Shown: positions 16,537-25,936, counted from the stretch's first letter. The stretch is 64,000 nt of DNA from an uncultured Paracoccaceae bacterium (GCA_958439195.1 OY288154.1:84860-148859); one strand, 5' to 3'. A program made the numbers and translations. The notes: generated by a model from the sequence alone, not told the origin.

Positions 16537-17139
16537 TCACCCCGGTTCGGGAACGGTCGCAAGGGCGGCAGTGATTTCAAGCAAGGTGACCGCCCCGTCC
16601 CCATCGGCATCAAAGCCAAGGATGGCACGGATCATCTGCTCCTCTTCCGGCGGCAGGGCGCGGGCAACCTCTGCCTCTGCATGGGTGCGCAATTCGGGCG
16701 GGGACACCGTGCCATCGCCATCCAGATCGGCACGATCATGCTGGCGCATCAGGCGGGCGCGGGCGTTGGCGGCAAGGCTGCCGGCACGGGCCGCAGTTTC
16801 GGCGCGGGCAAGGCTGCCATCATTATCGAGATCGGATTCGAAGAAGGGGCGCAGGGCGCGGGTGCGGAAATAGGCGCGGTCCAGCGCGATGGCGTGGTCG
16901 ATATCGGCCTTTGTGACCGCACCGCCACTGCCGTGGCCATTGATCATATCCGCCGCCATATCGGTGAAACGATCCGGGCGGGCAAGAATGCGATCGGCCA
17001 TTTCGGGTGCCAATTCAGGGGCCAATTCAGGGGCCAGAGCGGATGCCTGTGCGGGGGCAAGTGCGGCAAGGATCGGCACCGGGGCATCCTGTGCGGCAAG
17101 GGGCGTGGTGAGCAGCAGCAACCAGAAAACGACACGCAT
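16537..17139 (-). CDS. Secreted EF-hand calcium-binding protein
   Basis: A 200-residue protein with a signal peptide (MRVVFWLLLLTTPLAAQ) and three EF-hand loops in the C-terminal half: DLDNDGSLARAE (about 105), DLDGDGTVSPPE (about 140) and DADGDGAVTLLE (about 177). A short LAPE-type repeat (ALAPELAPELAPEMA, about 35-47) comes from a 12-base tandem repeat in the DNA. Periplasmic calcium binding is expected; no partner is adjacent. The start at 17139 fits the signal peptide. It lies 128 bases upstream of rpiA on the same strand. Confidence 0.83.
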   Translation of the reverse strand: MRVVFWLLLLTTPLAAQDAPVPILAALAPAQASALAPELAPELAPEMADRILARPDRFTDMAADMINGHGSGGAVTKADIDHAIALDRAYFRTRALRPFFESDLDNDGSLARAETAARAGSLAANARARLMRQHDRADLDGDGTVSPPELRTHAEAEVARALPPEEEQMIRAILGFDADGDGAVTLLEITAALATVPEPG

Positions 17140-17316
17140 CGCAAAATCCGTTCCATAAGATCCAGACCCAACCTTGGAGCGGCGGCCTTAAGAACTGGTA
17201 AAGATCGCCTGGTCGCAACGGGCCTGCGTGCGGAATATGGGAGCAAAATGTCGCTTTCCGCAGGACAGGGGCCGCTGCGACAGCGCATGTTGGCAAAGGC
17301 AATCGGGGATGTGTTC

Positions 17317-17979
17317 ATGTACAGGCTTTATGGCGTCGAGGATTTCGCAAATCTTGTGGTGCATATGGCGCTGGAGGAATTGGGCGTTCCCTATGAGGCG
17401 GTGTTTCTGGATGAACCTGCCGGGGCGTTAAAGACGCCTGCGCATCTGGCGCGGCATCCGCTGGGTCTGGTGCCCGCGCTGGAAACGCCCGACGGGGTGA
17501 TCTTTGAAACCGGGGCAATCCTGCTGTGGCTGGCGGATCGGCATGGCGGGCTGGCCCCGGCGGCGGCAGACCCGCAGCGCGGGGCATTTCTGTCATGGTA
17601 TGTTTTCACCAACAACTCGCTACACACCCTGTCGATGGACCTGATCCACCCCTATCGCGTGGCAGGCGATGCATTGGCGCGGGCGGTGGCCGAGGGCGCG
17701 CATTCCCGGCTGAACGAGCGGTTGATGGTGATGGAGGCGCAGGCGGCACGACGGCCAGATTGGCTGCGCCCCGAAGCGCCAGGGGTGTTGGGGCTTTACC
17801 TTTCCATGCTTTTGCGATGGGTCAAAGCCTTTGCTTATGCCCCAGACCTTGCCATTTCCGCACAAGACTACCCTGCCCTGCACGCCATCGCGGCCGCATG
17901 TGAAACGCGCCCTGCGGTGATGCGTGCGGCGGCAGCAAACGGATTGAGCGGGCGCTTTTTCACCGCCCCGGAGGTGTGA
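17317..17979 (+). CDS. Glutathione S-transferase family protein
   Basis: A 220-residue GST-like protein: a thioredoxin-like N-domain (YRLYGVEDFANLVVHMALEELGVPYEAV, ending in the cis-Pro GLVPALETPDG and the glutathione-gamma-Glu contact FETGAILLWLADRH) and an all-helical C-domain. The catalytic Tyr/Ser/Cys near residue 10 is not obvious (GVEDFAN), so catalysis is uncertain. ATG 17317 starts the domain exactly; an upstream ATG at 17248 would add 23 residues without family likeness. Three bases separate it from sdaA, so the two form an operon. Confidence 0.8.
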   Translation: MYRLYGVEDFANLVVHMALEELGVPYEAVFLDEPAGALKTPAHLARHPLGLVPALETPDGVIFETGAILLWLADRHGGLAPAAADPQRGAFLSWYVFTNNSLHTLSMDLIHPYRVAGDALARAVAEGAHSRLNERLMVMEAQAARRPDWLRPEAPGVLGLYLSMLLRWVKAFAYAPDLAISAQDYPALHAIAAACETRPAVMRAAAANGLSGRFFTAPEV

Positions 17980-17982
17980 TCC

Positions 17983-19362
17983 ATGTTCCTTTCGGTCTTT
18001 GACATGTTCAAGGTGGGCGTCGGCCCATCGTCCAGCCACACGATGGGGCCGATGGTCGCCGGGGCGCGGTTTCTGGAACAGATGCGCGCCTCGCCGTTTC
18101 ATTTCCGGGGGCTGCGCGCATCGCTGCACGGATCGCTGGCCTTTACCGGGGTGGGCCACGCCACGGACCGGGCCACCATCCTTGGGCTGGCGGGGTTCGA
18201 GCCTGCCACCTATGACGCGGCCAAGGCCGATGCGGTGTTGGAGGCGATCAAGACGCGCAAGGTGATCGACGTGCCGGGGATGGGCGAGATGGCCTTTGAT
18301 CCGGGCCGCGATCTGGTGTTCGACTATGGCCCCGCCCTGCCCGGCCATGCCAACGGGATGATCCTGCGGGCCACAGACGCGCAGGGCGACGTGATCATGG
18401 AGGAAACCTATTACTCCATAGGTGGCGGGTTCGTCTTGACGGCGGCGGAACTGGTCGATGCGGGCGCAGGCAAGGCACGGGCGCGGGCAGATGTGCCCTA
18501 TCCGTTTGAAACGGCAGAAGAAATGTTGGCGATGGCGCGGGCATCGGGTCTGACCATCGCACAGATGAAGCGGGCGAATGAGGTGAAGTTCCGGTCCGGT
18601 GCCGATCTGGACCGCGGGATGGAACGCATCTGGCAGGTGATGAACGACTGCATCACGCGCGGCATGGCGGGCGAGGGCATCCTGCCCGGCGGGTTGAAGG
18701 TGCGCAGGCGGGCCAAGGGCATTCATGATGCGCTGATGGCTGAACGCGGGCTGAACATGACGCCACCACATGTGATCAACGATTGGATGTCGCTGTATGC
18801 GATGGCGGTGAATGAAGAGAATGCGGCGGGGGGTCAGGTTGTCACCGCGCCCACCAACGGCGCGGCGGGCGTGGTGCCTGCGGTGATCCGCTATTGGCTG
18901 GACCATGTGCCGGGGGCATCTGCATCGCGCGTTGGGGAATTTCTGCTGACGGCGGCGGCGGTGGGCGGGCTGGTCAAGCACAATGCCAGCATTTCCGGCG
19001 CGGAATGCGGTTGCCAGGCCGAGGTGGGATCAGCGGCGGCAATGGCGGCGGCGGGGCTGGCCGCCGTGCTGGGCGGCACGCCAGAGCAGGTGGAGAATGC
19101 GGCAGAGATTGCGCTGGAACATCACCTTGGCATGACCTGCGATCCGGTGAAGGGCTTGGTGCAGGTGCCTTGCATCGAACGCAACGGGCTGGGCGCGATC
19201 AAGGCGGTGTCGGCGGCCAGCCTCGCGCTGCGGGGGGATGGGGTGCATCTGGTAAGTCTGGATGTCTGCATCGAAACAATGCGGCAGACCGGCCGCGACA
19301 TGCACGAGAAATACAAGGAAACCAGTCTGGGTGGGCTGGCGGTCAATGTGCCCAACTGTTGA
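17983..19362 (+). CDS. sdaA: L-serine ammonia-lyase (iron-sulfur type)
   Basis: A 459-residue single-chain serine dehydratase converting L-serine to pyruvate and ammonia. The beta domain is N-terminal (VGPSSSHTMGPM, residues about 10-25) and the alpha domain C-terminal, with the [4Fe-4S] ligands in SGAECGCQAEVG, GMTCDPVKG and QVPCIERNG. The order and length match SdaA. It follows the GST-like gene by 3 bases; downstream comes a separate DMT transporter 49 bases later. Confidence 0.94.
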   Translation: MFLSVFDMFKVGVGPSSSHTMGPMVAGARFLEQMRASPFHFRGLRASLHGSLAFTGVGHATDRATILGLAGFEPATYDAAKADAVLEAIKTRKVIDVPGMGEMAFDPGRDLVFDYGPALPGHANGMILRATDAQGDVIMEETYYSIGGGFVLTAAELVDAGAGKARARADVPYPFETAEEMLAMARASGLTIAQMKRANEVKFRSGADLDRGMERIWQVMNDCITRGMAGEGILPGGLKVRRRAKGIHDALMAERGLNMTPPHVINDWMSLYAMAVNEENAAGGQVVTAPTNGAAGVVPAVIRYWLDHVPGASASRVGEFLLTAAAVGGLVKHNASISGAECGCQAEVGSAAAMAAAGLAAVLGGTPEQVENAAEIALEHHLGMTCDPVKGLVQVPCIERNGLGAIKAVSAASLALRGDGVHLVSLDVCIETMRQTGRDMHEKYKETSLGGLAVNVPNC

Positions 19363-19411
19363 TGTCGCATTCGGGATGGACGGGCGCAGCGGGCGCGGCT
19401 AGGCCGGGGTC

Positions 19412-20347
19412 ATGACACAGGATCGTATCTTTCCGGGCATCGTTCTGATGCTGGCCTTCTGCGCGCTGGCGCCGCTTTTGGACGTTTCGTCCAAGCTGGC
19501 GGCCGAAAATGGCATTCCCGTCGGACAGATCACCACGGCGCGGTTCGTGGTGCAGGGGGCGCTGATGCTGCCTGTGATCTGGTGGATGGGTTTGCCTTGG
19601 GCAATCAGCCCGCGTGTGATGGGATTTGTGTTCCTGCGCGCGGTGTTCCTGATCCTGTCGACCTTTTCCTTTGTGTCCGGCATCGCCGTCATGCCGGTGG
19701 CGGATGCGCTGGCGATTGCCTTTGTGGAGCCGTTCATCCTGCTGATCCTCGGCCGCCTGATCTTTGGCGATGAGGTGGGACCACGCCGGATTGCGGCCAG
19801 CGCGGTGGGGTTCGGCGGCGCGCTTCTGGTGATCCAGCCGTCGATTGCGGCCTTTGGCTATGTGGCGCTGTGGCCGCTGGGGACGGCGTTCTTCTTTGCT
19901 TTCTACATGCTGGTGACGCGGGCGATGGCGGCCTACATGCACCCCGTCACCATGCAGGCGCACACATCCTTTGCCGGGATCGTCCTCTGTGTGCCTTTGA
20001 TGGTGCTGTTTGATGGCACGGGATGGGCGCAGTTGGACCCGGTGATGCCGGGCGGGTGGAACTGGCTTTGGCTGTTCGGCGTCGGGTTCTGGGCCGGGGT
20101 CAGCCATATGTGCATGACCTATGCGCTGAAATTCGCGCCTTCCGCCACGCTGGCCCCGCTGCATTACACGGAAATCGTGGCGGCGGTCGCGCTGGGTTAT
20201 CTGATCTTTGGCGATTTCCCCAACCCGCTGACCTGGGCCGGGATCGCGGTGATCGTGTCATCAGGGCTTTATGTCATCCACCGCGAACGGATCAGCGCGC
20301 TGGCAAAGCGGCGGGCGGCTGCCACGCTGCCCCCAGAAGCGATCTGA
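19412..20347 (+). CDS. DMT-superfamily (EamA) transporter
   Basis: A 311-residue inner-membrane protein with about ten hydrophobic helices in two EamA halves; the second half has the usual GVSHMCMTYALKFAPSATLAPLHYTEIV block. Relatives export amino acids, metabolites or S-adenosylmethionine; the substrate here is unknown. The 3' end runs 56 bases into the 3' end of convergent thiN, so the two mRNAs are complementary there. Confidence 0.82.
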   Translation: MTQDRIFPGIVLMLAFCALAPLLDVSSKLAAENGIPVGQITTARFVVQGALMLPVIWWMGLPWAISPRVMGFVFLRAVFLILSTFSFVSGIAVMPVADALAIAFVEPFILLILGRLIFGDEVGPRRIAASAVGFGGALLVIQPSIAAFGYVALWPLGTAFFFAFYMLVTRAMAAYMHPVTMQAHTSFAGIVLCVPLMVLFDGTGWAQLDPVMPGGWNWLWLFGVGFWAGVSHMCMTYALKFAPSATLAPLHYTEIVAAVALGYLIFGDFPNPLTWAGIAVIVSSGLYVIHRERISALAKRRAAATLPPEAI

Positions 20348-20990
20348 GCGCGGCATCCAGCCGCGCGCGCGGCAGGATGACCAGCATGCCGGGGCCATCC
20401 ATCGTCAGATGAACGTGACGGGCGGTCACACGGTTTGATGTACCGATCAGGCCAGCGGGGGCGAAATCCAGCCCGTCGATAGGCCATTCCAACCCGCTGC
20501 TGCGCCCTGTGACCGGGGCCATCGGAAACAGCGACAGGCGGTCACCGGGGACCAGTGCAAGGGTTAGGTCGCGCGGCGCATGAAAGATCACGTCGCGTGG
20601 GCCGATCACGATGCAGCGGCTGTCGGCATGGCGGACAAGGCTGTTGAACACCGCCAGCCCGTGATCCACCCGCGCGCCGACAAAACCCAGCGCCAAGGTG
20701 AAGGGTGCATCGACCGACCGCAGCGCCTTGTCGAAATCTGTCGTCATCTGTTCCCGAATCGGGAACAATCTGGCTGCGCCCAAACGGGCCTTGGCCTGAT
20801 CGGAGATCGAGTCGAAGTCACCCACCACGGCCTCGGGCCGGTGGCCAGCGGCCAAGGCGCGGTCAGCCCCGCTGTCCGCAGCAAGAATCCTTGGGGCGCG
20901 GGCAAGCGCAAGGCGGAATTCCGCCTGTGAAACAGGGCCGCCGCCGACAAGGGTGACCCCATCGGTTGATTGGACAATGGGGGCATTCAT
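20292..20990 (-). CDS. thiN: Thiamine diphosphokinase
   Basis: A 232-residue enzyme that makes thiamine diphosphate from thiamine. The fold is recognisable from ILAADSGADRALAAGHRPEAVVGDFDS (Asp cluster around residue 45) and MTTDFDKAL, plus the C-terminal TSNRVTARHVHLT strand. ATG 20990 (MNAPIVQSTDG) is chosen; an upstream in-frame ATG at 21044 would add 18 residues unlike the family. No clear ribosome site precedes either start. It ends inside the EamA transporter gene on the other strand (56-base overlap). Confidence 0.86.
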   Translation of the reverse strand: MNAPIVQSTDGVTLVGGGPVSQAEFRLALARAPRILAADSGADRALAAGHRPEAVVGDFDSISDQAKARLGAARLFPIREQMTTDFDKALRSVDAPFTLALGFVGARVDHGLAVFNSLVRHADSRCIVIGPRDVIFHAPRDLTLALVPGDRLSLFPMAPVTGRSSGLEWPIDGLDFAPAGLIGTSNRVTARHVHLTMDGPGMLVILPRARLDAALRSLLGAAWQPPAALPAR

Positions 20991-21131
20991 GGTGATACTG
21001 TTTTCCGAATTGAGGCAGTTCGAGCGTTCGTGGGCCATAATCAATCCTTCAAATTACCCCTATCTGTCCATGAAAACGATCAGGAACACAGTAGATTGGC
21101 GTAGTCGAACTGGCGGAAAGCGAGCATCCGA

Positions 21132-23651
21132 ATGAACGGTGCGAGTAAAATTCTAACGGTCTCTTACGGGACCTTCTCATGTACCCTCGAGGGTTTTGAC
21201 GATCCCTTCAATACGATGAAGGCGATTGCAGAATACTTCCGCGATCTTGCGGCGGGGGACAGGTATTTCGGGGCAGAGCCCCCGACGCCGGATGCAGCCA
21301 TGCTGCATCAGATTGCGGAGCGCGAGATTCAGCGCCGGGTCGAGGCGAAGATACAGGACAACGGCGTTGTCCTTCGGGCATCCGACCAGTCGGAGGCAGC
21401 ACCATCGCAGATTGCCGCCCCGTCCGTGGCCGCCGTTGCCGTTGCTGATGCCGCCGTTGCTGATGCAGTTGCGACGCCGGAACCCATGCCAGCCCCCGTT
21501 GCGGCACAGGCTGTGTCGGCACCGCCCAGCACGACCACCCCAAGCGTGGCCCCGGCCAGCGCCCCGGCAACCGAGTCGGTGGTGGAAAAACTGTCCCGCC
21601 TGCGGTCCGAGATTGCGGCCCATCCTGCGGCCACTGCCCCGGTGCAGACGGCGCCCATCGTCAGTTTTGCGATCCCAGACTATCTGGAAGATCAGGACGC
21701 CGACACATTGGACGCCACGGCGCTGGCTGATTTCCTGCCCGAAGACGAAGGCCAGACCTTCAAGGCCGACCTGCCCGAAGATGTGGCCGAAGACACCCCG
21801 GTTGAGGAATTGCGGACCGAAGCCCCGATGATGGCCGAAGCCGCGTCGGATGCGCCGTTCGAGGAAGACGCTGCCGAAATTTCTGACCTCGACCTCTCGG
21901 CGGTGATGGCCGATTCGGTTACGGTCGATGCCGATCCGGCAGATGTCGATCTGGCTGCGCTGATGGCCGATCTGTCAGAGGAACCCTCAACGGCTTCTGT
22001 CGTGGAGGAAGCGACCACCGAAACCAGCGACGACGCCATTGATGCGGCTGCCGAAGCCGACGTCATGGACACCCTGTCCACCTCGTTGCGGGCGGCACTG
22101 GCCGATGCGACGGACCGGGAAATTAAAGGCGGGGAAATTGAAGGCGGGGACGTTGCGGATGGGGAAATCCCGGCGGATCACTTTGACACCGCACCGCAGG
22201 ACGCGCCTGCCGCCACGACAGAGGACGATACCATCCTTCTGGACGGTGTCTGGGCCGAAACGGCGTCGGAATCCGTGGCCGAGGCCGACCATGATGATGT
22301 GATCGAACCGATTGACGCGGCACAGGTTGCCGCATCGGATGTTCAGCAGCCGTTTGACACATCGGCAGAAACCGATGCGATCTGGGCCGAAACCTGGGCC
22401 GAAACGTCAGACGCCGAAGTCGAAGCCGAAGCCGGGATTGAAACCGAAGCAACGGCAACAGCCGTCCCAGCCCCGGAGCTTTCGGCAGAAGAAACGCCGA
22501 AAGACGAAGCCAAGCCCACGGCAGTAGATGACGCATCGGGCATGGAACTGCGCCCCGGCGCGGCAGAAAAACTGCAACGGGCGCGGGCGCGGGTTATCCG
22601 CATTCGCAAAAACGATGACGCAGCCCCGGCAGCCGCACCCTCGGTTGCGCCTCCGGTCGTTGAGGCACCGGCTGGTGCGGCACAAGAAGAACCGGCACCG
22701 GTTGCTTCGGCAGCATTTGCCGAAATCGAAGACGAGATGTCGGCAGACATGAAGCGCCTTCTCTCGGCCGAGGATGAAGCTGAATTGCAGCGCGAGCTGG
22801 CAGCCCTGCGGCATGGCGCAGAGGAAAACGATGCCAATGTCGTGGCGGGCCTTGCACATCTGACGCAACAGCAGGACAGCCGCAAAGGATTTGAAGGGCC
22901 GTCCGCCGACGAAGCCCTGAGCCGTCTGATGAAGCAGACCGACAACGAAATGCAAGGCAGCGAAACGAAGCGTCGGCAATCGGCCATCCAGCACCTGAAA
23001 GCGGCGGTCGCGGCCACAGTGGCAGACCGCAAGGTGACGGGCGAAAAGGCGGGCGAGACGGAAACCGTGTCTCGGTTGGCGCGCTATCGCAGTGACCTGG
23101 CCATGGCGGTGAAGGCCGCCCTGCCGGGCGCGCGTGGCGCGGCACCGGGCGAACGCCCGGCCCCGCTGGTTCTGGTGTCGGAACAACGCATTGATCGGCC
23201 CCGCCCCGGCGGCGCACCCAATGCCAGCACCACCACCGCCCCGATCCGCCCGCGCCGCGTGACGTCGGGCGGGCTGGGCATGGCGACTGCCGCCGATCTT
23301 GACATGTCGGAAGACGACGAAGACGAAGCGGAAGACCTGTCGAACATGTTTGGCGACAGCAAAGGCTTTTCCGAATTCGTGGAAAAGATCGGGGCCACCA
23401 GCTTTGAACAGATCCTTGAGGCATCGGCGGCCTATCTGGCCGGTGTTGAAGGACGGCCGCATTTCAGCCGTCCGCAACTGATGCGCCATGTTACGGAAAT
23501 CGTGCCGCAGGGCAGCTTTCAGCGCGAGGATGGTCTGCGCAGCTTTGGGTCTTTGCTGCGCGATGGTCGCATTGCCAAGGTGCGCCGCGGGCAATTCATG
23601 CTATCGGAAGATTCGGCCTATCTGGCCGAGGCGCGCAAGCTGGTGCAATAA
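21132..23651 (+). CDS. Large acidic low-complexity protein conserved at both ends
   Basis: An 839-residue protein in three parts. Residues 1-75 form a folded domain (TVSYGTFSCTLEGFDDPFNTMKAIAEYFRDLAAGDRYFG). Residues about 85-540 are a disordered, very acidic Ala/Glu/Asp/Pro-rich stretch with short internal repeats. The region 545-839 regains predicted helices (SRLMKQTDNEM, DSKGFSEFVEKIGATSFEQILEASAAY, HFSRPQLMRHVTEI, FGSLLRDGRIAKVRRGQFML). No signal peptide or membrane segment. I do not recognise a characterised family; the conserved ends with a long acidic middle resemble bacterial scaffold or polar-organiser proteins, but that is only an analogy. It ends at a strong terminator. Confidence 0.75.
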   Translation: MNGASKILTVSYGTFSCTLEGFDDPFNTMKAIAEYFRDLAAGDRYFGAEPPTPDAAMLHQIAEREIQRRVEAKIQDNGVVLRASDQSEAAPSQIAAPSVAAVAVADAAVADAVATPEPMPAPVAAQAVSAPPSTTTPSVAPASAPATESVVEKLSRLRSEIAAHPAATAPVQTAPIVSFAIPDYLEDQDADTLDATALADFLPEDEGQTFKADLPEDVAEDTPVEELRTEAPMMAEAASDAPFEEDAAEISDLDLSAVMADSVTVDADPADVDLAALMADLSEEPSTASVVEEATTETSDDAIDAAAEADVMDTLSTSLRAALADATDREIKGGEIEGGDVADGEIPADHFDTAPQDAPAATTEDDTILLDGVWAETASESVAEADHDDVIEPIDAAQVAASDVQQPFDTSAETDAIWAETWAETSDAEVEAEAGIETEATATAVPAPELSAEETPKDEAKPTAVDDASGMELRPGAAEKLQRARARVIRIRKNDDAAPAAAPSVAPPVVEAPAGAAQEEPAPVASAAFAEIEDEMSADMKRLLSAEDEAELQRELAALRHGAEENDANVVAGLAHLTQQQDSRKGFEGPSADEALSRLMKQTDNEMQGSETKRRQSAIQHLKAAVAATVADRKVTGEKAGETETVSRLARYRSDLAMAVKAALPGARGAAPGERPAPLVLVSEQRIDRPRPGGAPNASTTTAPIRPRRVTSGGLGMATAADLDMSEDDEDEAEDLSNMFGDSKGFSEFVEKIGATSFEQILEASAAYLAGVEGRPHFSRPQLMRHVTEIVPQGSFQREDGLRSFGSLLRDGRIAKVRRGQFMLSEDSAYLAEARKLVQ

Positions 23652-23691
23652 CGGGATAGCGGGCCGAGAGCTGCCACTCAGGCCCCAATGG

Positions 23692-23724
23692 AAAAAGGCG
23701 AACCGGGAACGGTTCGCCTTTTTT
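23692..23724. terminator. Bidirectional terminator between the acidic protein gene and DUF2842
   Basis: AAAAAGGCGAACC (23692-23704) pairs with GGTTCGCCTTTTT (23711-23723) around loop GGGAAC, then TTTCTTT. A-tract and T-tract on the two sides allow termination from both directions. Confidence 0.9.
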
Positions 23725-23753
23725 CTTTGCCAAATCCTGATCGGGCCGGTTTG

Positions 23754-23990
23754 CTATTCCGAACGGTCCGCGTTCGGATCATCGGGGTCCGCCTGTCCGA
23801 TACCGCGAAACACCGCCTTGAACGGCAGCGCCCAGACAATGCCCAGCCCGATATAAACCAGCAGTTCCAGCCAGATCGGCGGGCGGTCAAACAACCCCAC
23901 AATGGTAACCGCCACCACGATGTAAAGCGGCAGCCCGACCACAAGGATCAGCAGCGACAGGCGACGGCGGGTCTTGTAGGGCAACGGCAT
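23754..23990 (-). CDS. DUF2842 family membrane protein
   Basis: A 78-residue protein with two transmembrane segments (about 11-32 and 39-58) and the family pattern LLILVVGLPLYIVVA and IGLGIVWALPFKAVFRGI, ending in an acidic tail. Function unknown. It starts 15 bases after the purA stop and is probably co-transcribed. Confidence 0.85.
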   Translation of the reverse strand: MPLPYKTRRRLSLLILVVGLPLYIVVAVTIVGLFDRPPIWLELLVYIGLGIVWALPFKAVFRGIGQADPDDPNADRSE

Positions 23991-24005
23991 GGGGCCAACC
24001 TCGGG

Positions 24006-25298
24006 TCAGTCCTCGAAGGGATCGGTCACGAGGATCGTGTCGTCCCGTTCGGGCGAGGTGGAAAGTAGGGCGACCGGGCAATGGATCAACTCTTCGATCC
24101 GGCGCACATATTTGATCGCCGCCCCCGGCAGGTCGGCCCAGGACCGCGCGCCTGCGGTGGATTGGGTCCAGCCTTCCATTTCCTCATAGATCGGGGTGAC
24201 GCGGGCCTGAAGATTGGCCGCCGTAGGAAGGTAATCCAGCCGCTGGCCATCAAGTTCATATCCCACACAGATTTTCAGCGTGTCGAACCCGTCCAGCACA
24301 TCCAGTTTCGTCAGCGCAATGCCCGACACACCCGATGTGGCGCAGGTCTGGCGCACCAGCACCGCATCGAACCACCCGCAGCGGCGCTTACGCCCGGTTA
24401 CGGTGCCAAACTCATGCCCGCGTTCGCCAAGGCGCACACCATCGGCATCAAACAGTTCGGTCGGGAAGGGGCCTTCGCCCACGCGGGTTGTATAGGCCTT
24501 GACGATACCAAGCACGAAATCCACTGCCGTCGGGCCAAGGCCGGTGCCGGTGGCGGCCATCCCCGCAAGGGTGTTGGACGAGGTGACATAGGGATAGGTG
24601 CCGAAATCCACATCCAGCAACGCGCCTTGCGCGCCTTCAAACAGGATGCGCTTGCCCGCACGGCGGGCATCGGTCAGCACCTTCCAGACCGGTTTGGCAT
24701 AGGGCAGGATTTTCGGGGCCACCTCGACCAGCGCGGCCTTCAGCGCGGCGGCATCTACGGGTTCCAACCCCAGCCCCGCGCGCAAGGCGTTATGATGGGT
24801 CAGCAGACGACCGATGCGCAAGTCCAGCGTCGCCTCATCCGCAAGATCGGCCACGCGGACGGCGCGGCGGCCGACCTTATCTTCATAGGCGGGGCCGATG
24901 CCGCGCCCGGTGGTGCCGATCTTGGCCACCGCCGTCTGGCCTTCACGGGCGCGGTCCAATTCGCCATGCACCGGCAGGATCAGCGGGGTGTTTTCGGCAA
25001 TCATGAGGTTGTCCGGCGTCACGTCCACGCCCTGCCCGCGCAGCTTTTCGATTTCCGACAGCAGCGCCCAGGGGTCCAGGACCACGCCATTCCCGATGAC
25101 CGACAGCTTGCCACCGCGCACGATGCCCGAAGGCAGCAGCGACAGTTTGTAGACATTGCCATCAATCACCAGCGTATGCCCGGCATTATGGCCGCCCTGA
25201 AAGCGGGCGACAATGTCGGCGCGTTCGCTCAGCCAGTCGACGATCTTGCCCTTGCCCTCGTCGCCCCATTGGGCGCCCACGACAACCACATTGGCCAT
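24006..25298 (-). CDS. purA: Adenylosuccinate synthetase
   Basis: A 430-residue enzyme committing IMP to AMP with GTP and aspartate. Signatures: GAQWGDEGKGK at residues 8-18, GGHNAGHT near 38-45, the IGTTGRGIGPAYEDK region and the C-terminal GWTQST/DDTI blocks. ATG 25298 is chosen; in-frame upstream codons to 25454 would run through the twin palindromes and are unlike the family. Divergent from the VOC gene; DUF2842 follows. Confidence 0.96.
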   Translation of the reverse strand: MANVVVVGAQWGDEGKGKIVDWLSERADIVARFQGGHNAGHTLVIDGNVYKLSLLPSGIVRGGKLSVIGNGVVLDPWALLSEIEKLRGQGVDVTPDNLMIAENTPLILPVHGELDRAREGQTAVAKIGTTGRGIGPAYEDKVGRRAVRVADLADEATLDLRIGRLLTHHNALRAGLGLEPVDAAALKAALVEVAPKILPYAKPVWKVLTDARRAGKRILFEGAQGALLDVDFGTYPYVTSSNTLAGMAATGTGLGPTAVDFVLGIVKAYTTRVGEGPFPTELFDADGVRLGERGHEFGTVTGRKRRCGWFDAVLVRQTCATSGVSGIALTKLDVLDGFDTLKICVGYELDGQRLDYLPTAANLQARVTPIYEEMEGWTQSTAGARSWADLPGAAIKYVRRIEELIHCPVALLSTSPERDDTILVTDPFED

Positions 25299-25398
25299 GA
25301 CAGCGGTCCTTTCCCGGTCTGGTGAAACCGACTGTGCTATAGCGGGGTGCGGGGGGGATGGGAACGGGGAAACGGTTCTTTGAAGGCCAGTCCGGGCC

Positions 25399-25441
25399 AA
25401 ATTCGTTCGAACGAATTTGCAAATTTCTTCGAAGAAATTTG
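25399..25441. repeat. Two adjacent perfect AT-rich palindromes (twin hairpins, loop TCGA)
   Basis: A 20-base palindrome at 25399-25418 (arms AAATTCGT / ACGAATTT around TCGA) is followed after one base by a 22-base palindrome at 25420-25441 (arms CAAATTTCT / AGAAATTTG, also around TCGA). They lie between the divergent purA and VOC genes and stand out as AT-rich in GC-rich DNA. Confidence 0.9.
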
Positions 25442-25481
25442 TGCCTTGCTGCAACAGGCGGCGCGCGGCAGGGTGTGGATC

Positions 25482-25871
25482 ATGTTCCTGTACCTCACGC
25501 TTGGCACCAATGATCTGGCGGCGGCGATCCGGTTCTATGATCCGGTCATGGCCACACTGGGGATGATGCGCGCCCGCACGCTGGAGACGGAGGCGGGATA
25601 TGCCGCGCCGGGCGACAGCCGATGCAGGTTATGGGTGACACAGCCTTTTGACGGGCGGCCAGCCACGGTGGGCAACGGGTCGATGCCTGCACTGGTGGCA
25701 CAAAGCCGCGACGCAGTGGATGCCTTTCACCGGGCGGCGCTGGCGAATGGGGGCAGTGATGAGGGCGCGCCGGGGTTGCGGCCCTTTGGACCATCCTTCT
25801 ATGCCTGCTATGTGCGCGATCCGGATGGCAACAAGCTATCGGCGGTTTGCGAAGGCGCGGCGGGGGTGTGA
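25482..25871 (+). CDS. VOC (glyoxalase/bleomycin-resistance fold) protein
   Basis: A 129-residue single-domain protein with the paired beta-alpha-beta-beta-beta pattern of the VOC superfamily: LYLTLGTNDLAAAIRFYDPVMATLGM at the start and FYACYVRDPDGNKLSAVCEG at the end (the DPDGNxL motif). Metal ligands are not certain; the first His is replaced by Thr/Leu, the terminal Glu is weak (AVCEG). Function unassigned. ATG 25482 is used; longer in-frame reading to 25347 crosses the palindromes. Confidence 0.78.
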   Translation: MFLYLTLGTNDLAAAIRFYDPVMATLGMMRARTLETEAGYAAPGDSRCRLWVTQPFDGRPATVGNGSMPALVAQSRDAVDAFHRAALANGGSDEGAPGLRPFGPSFYACYVRDPDGNKLSAVCEGAAGV

Positions 25872-25880
25872 CACACCTAC

Positions 25881-25909
25881 TTGCACCCTTTCCGGCTTGC
25901 GCCTAGATA
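25881..25909 (+). promoter_or_regulatory. Predicted sigma-70 promoter for secG
   Basis: TTGCAC at 25881-25886 and TAGATA at 25904-25909, with an exact 17-base spacer, lie 28 bases before the secG ATG. Position and spacing fit a housekeeping promoter. Confidence 0.55.
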
Positions 25910-25936
25910 GGCGCGTCAGTCTAGGGAAGCGCCTGA

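Noticed and set aside
20991..21131. TPP riboswitch upstream of thiN
   Set aside because: The 141-base gap lacks the conserved CTGAGA-type elements of a thi-box on the thiN strand.
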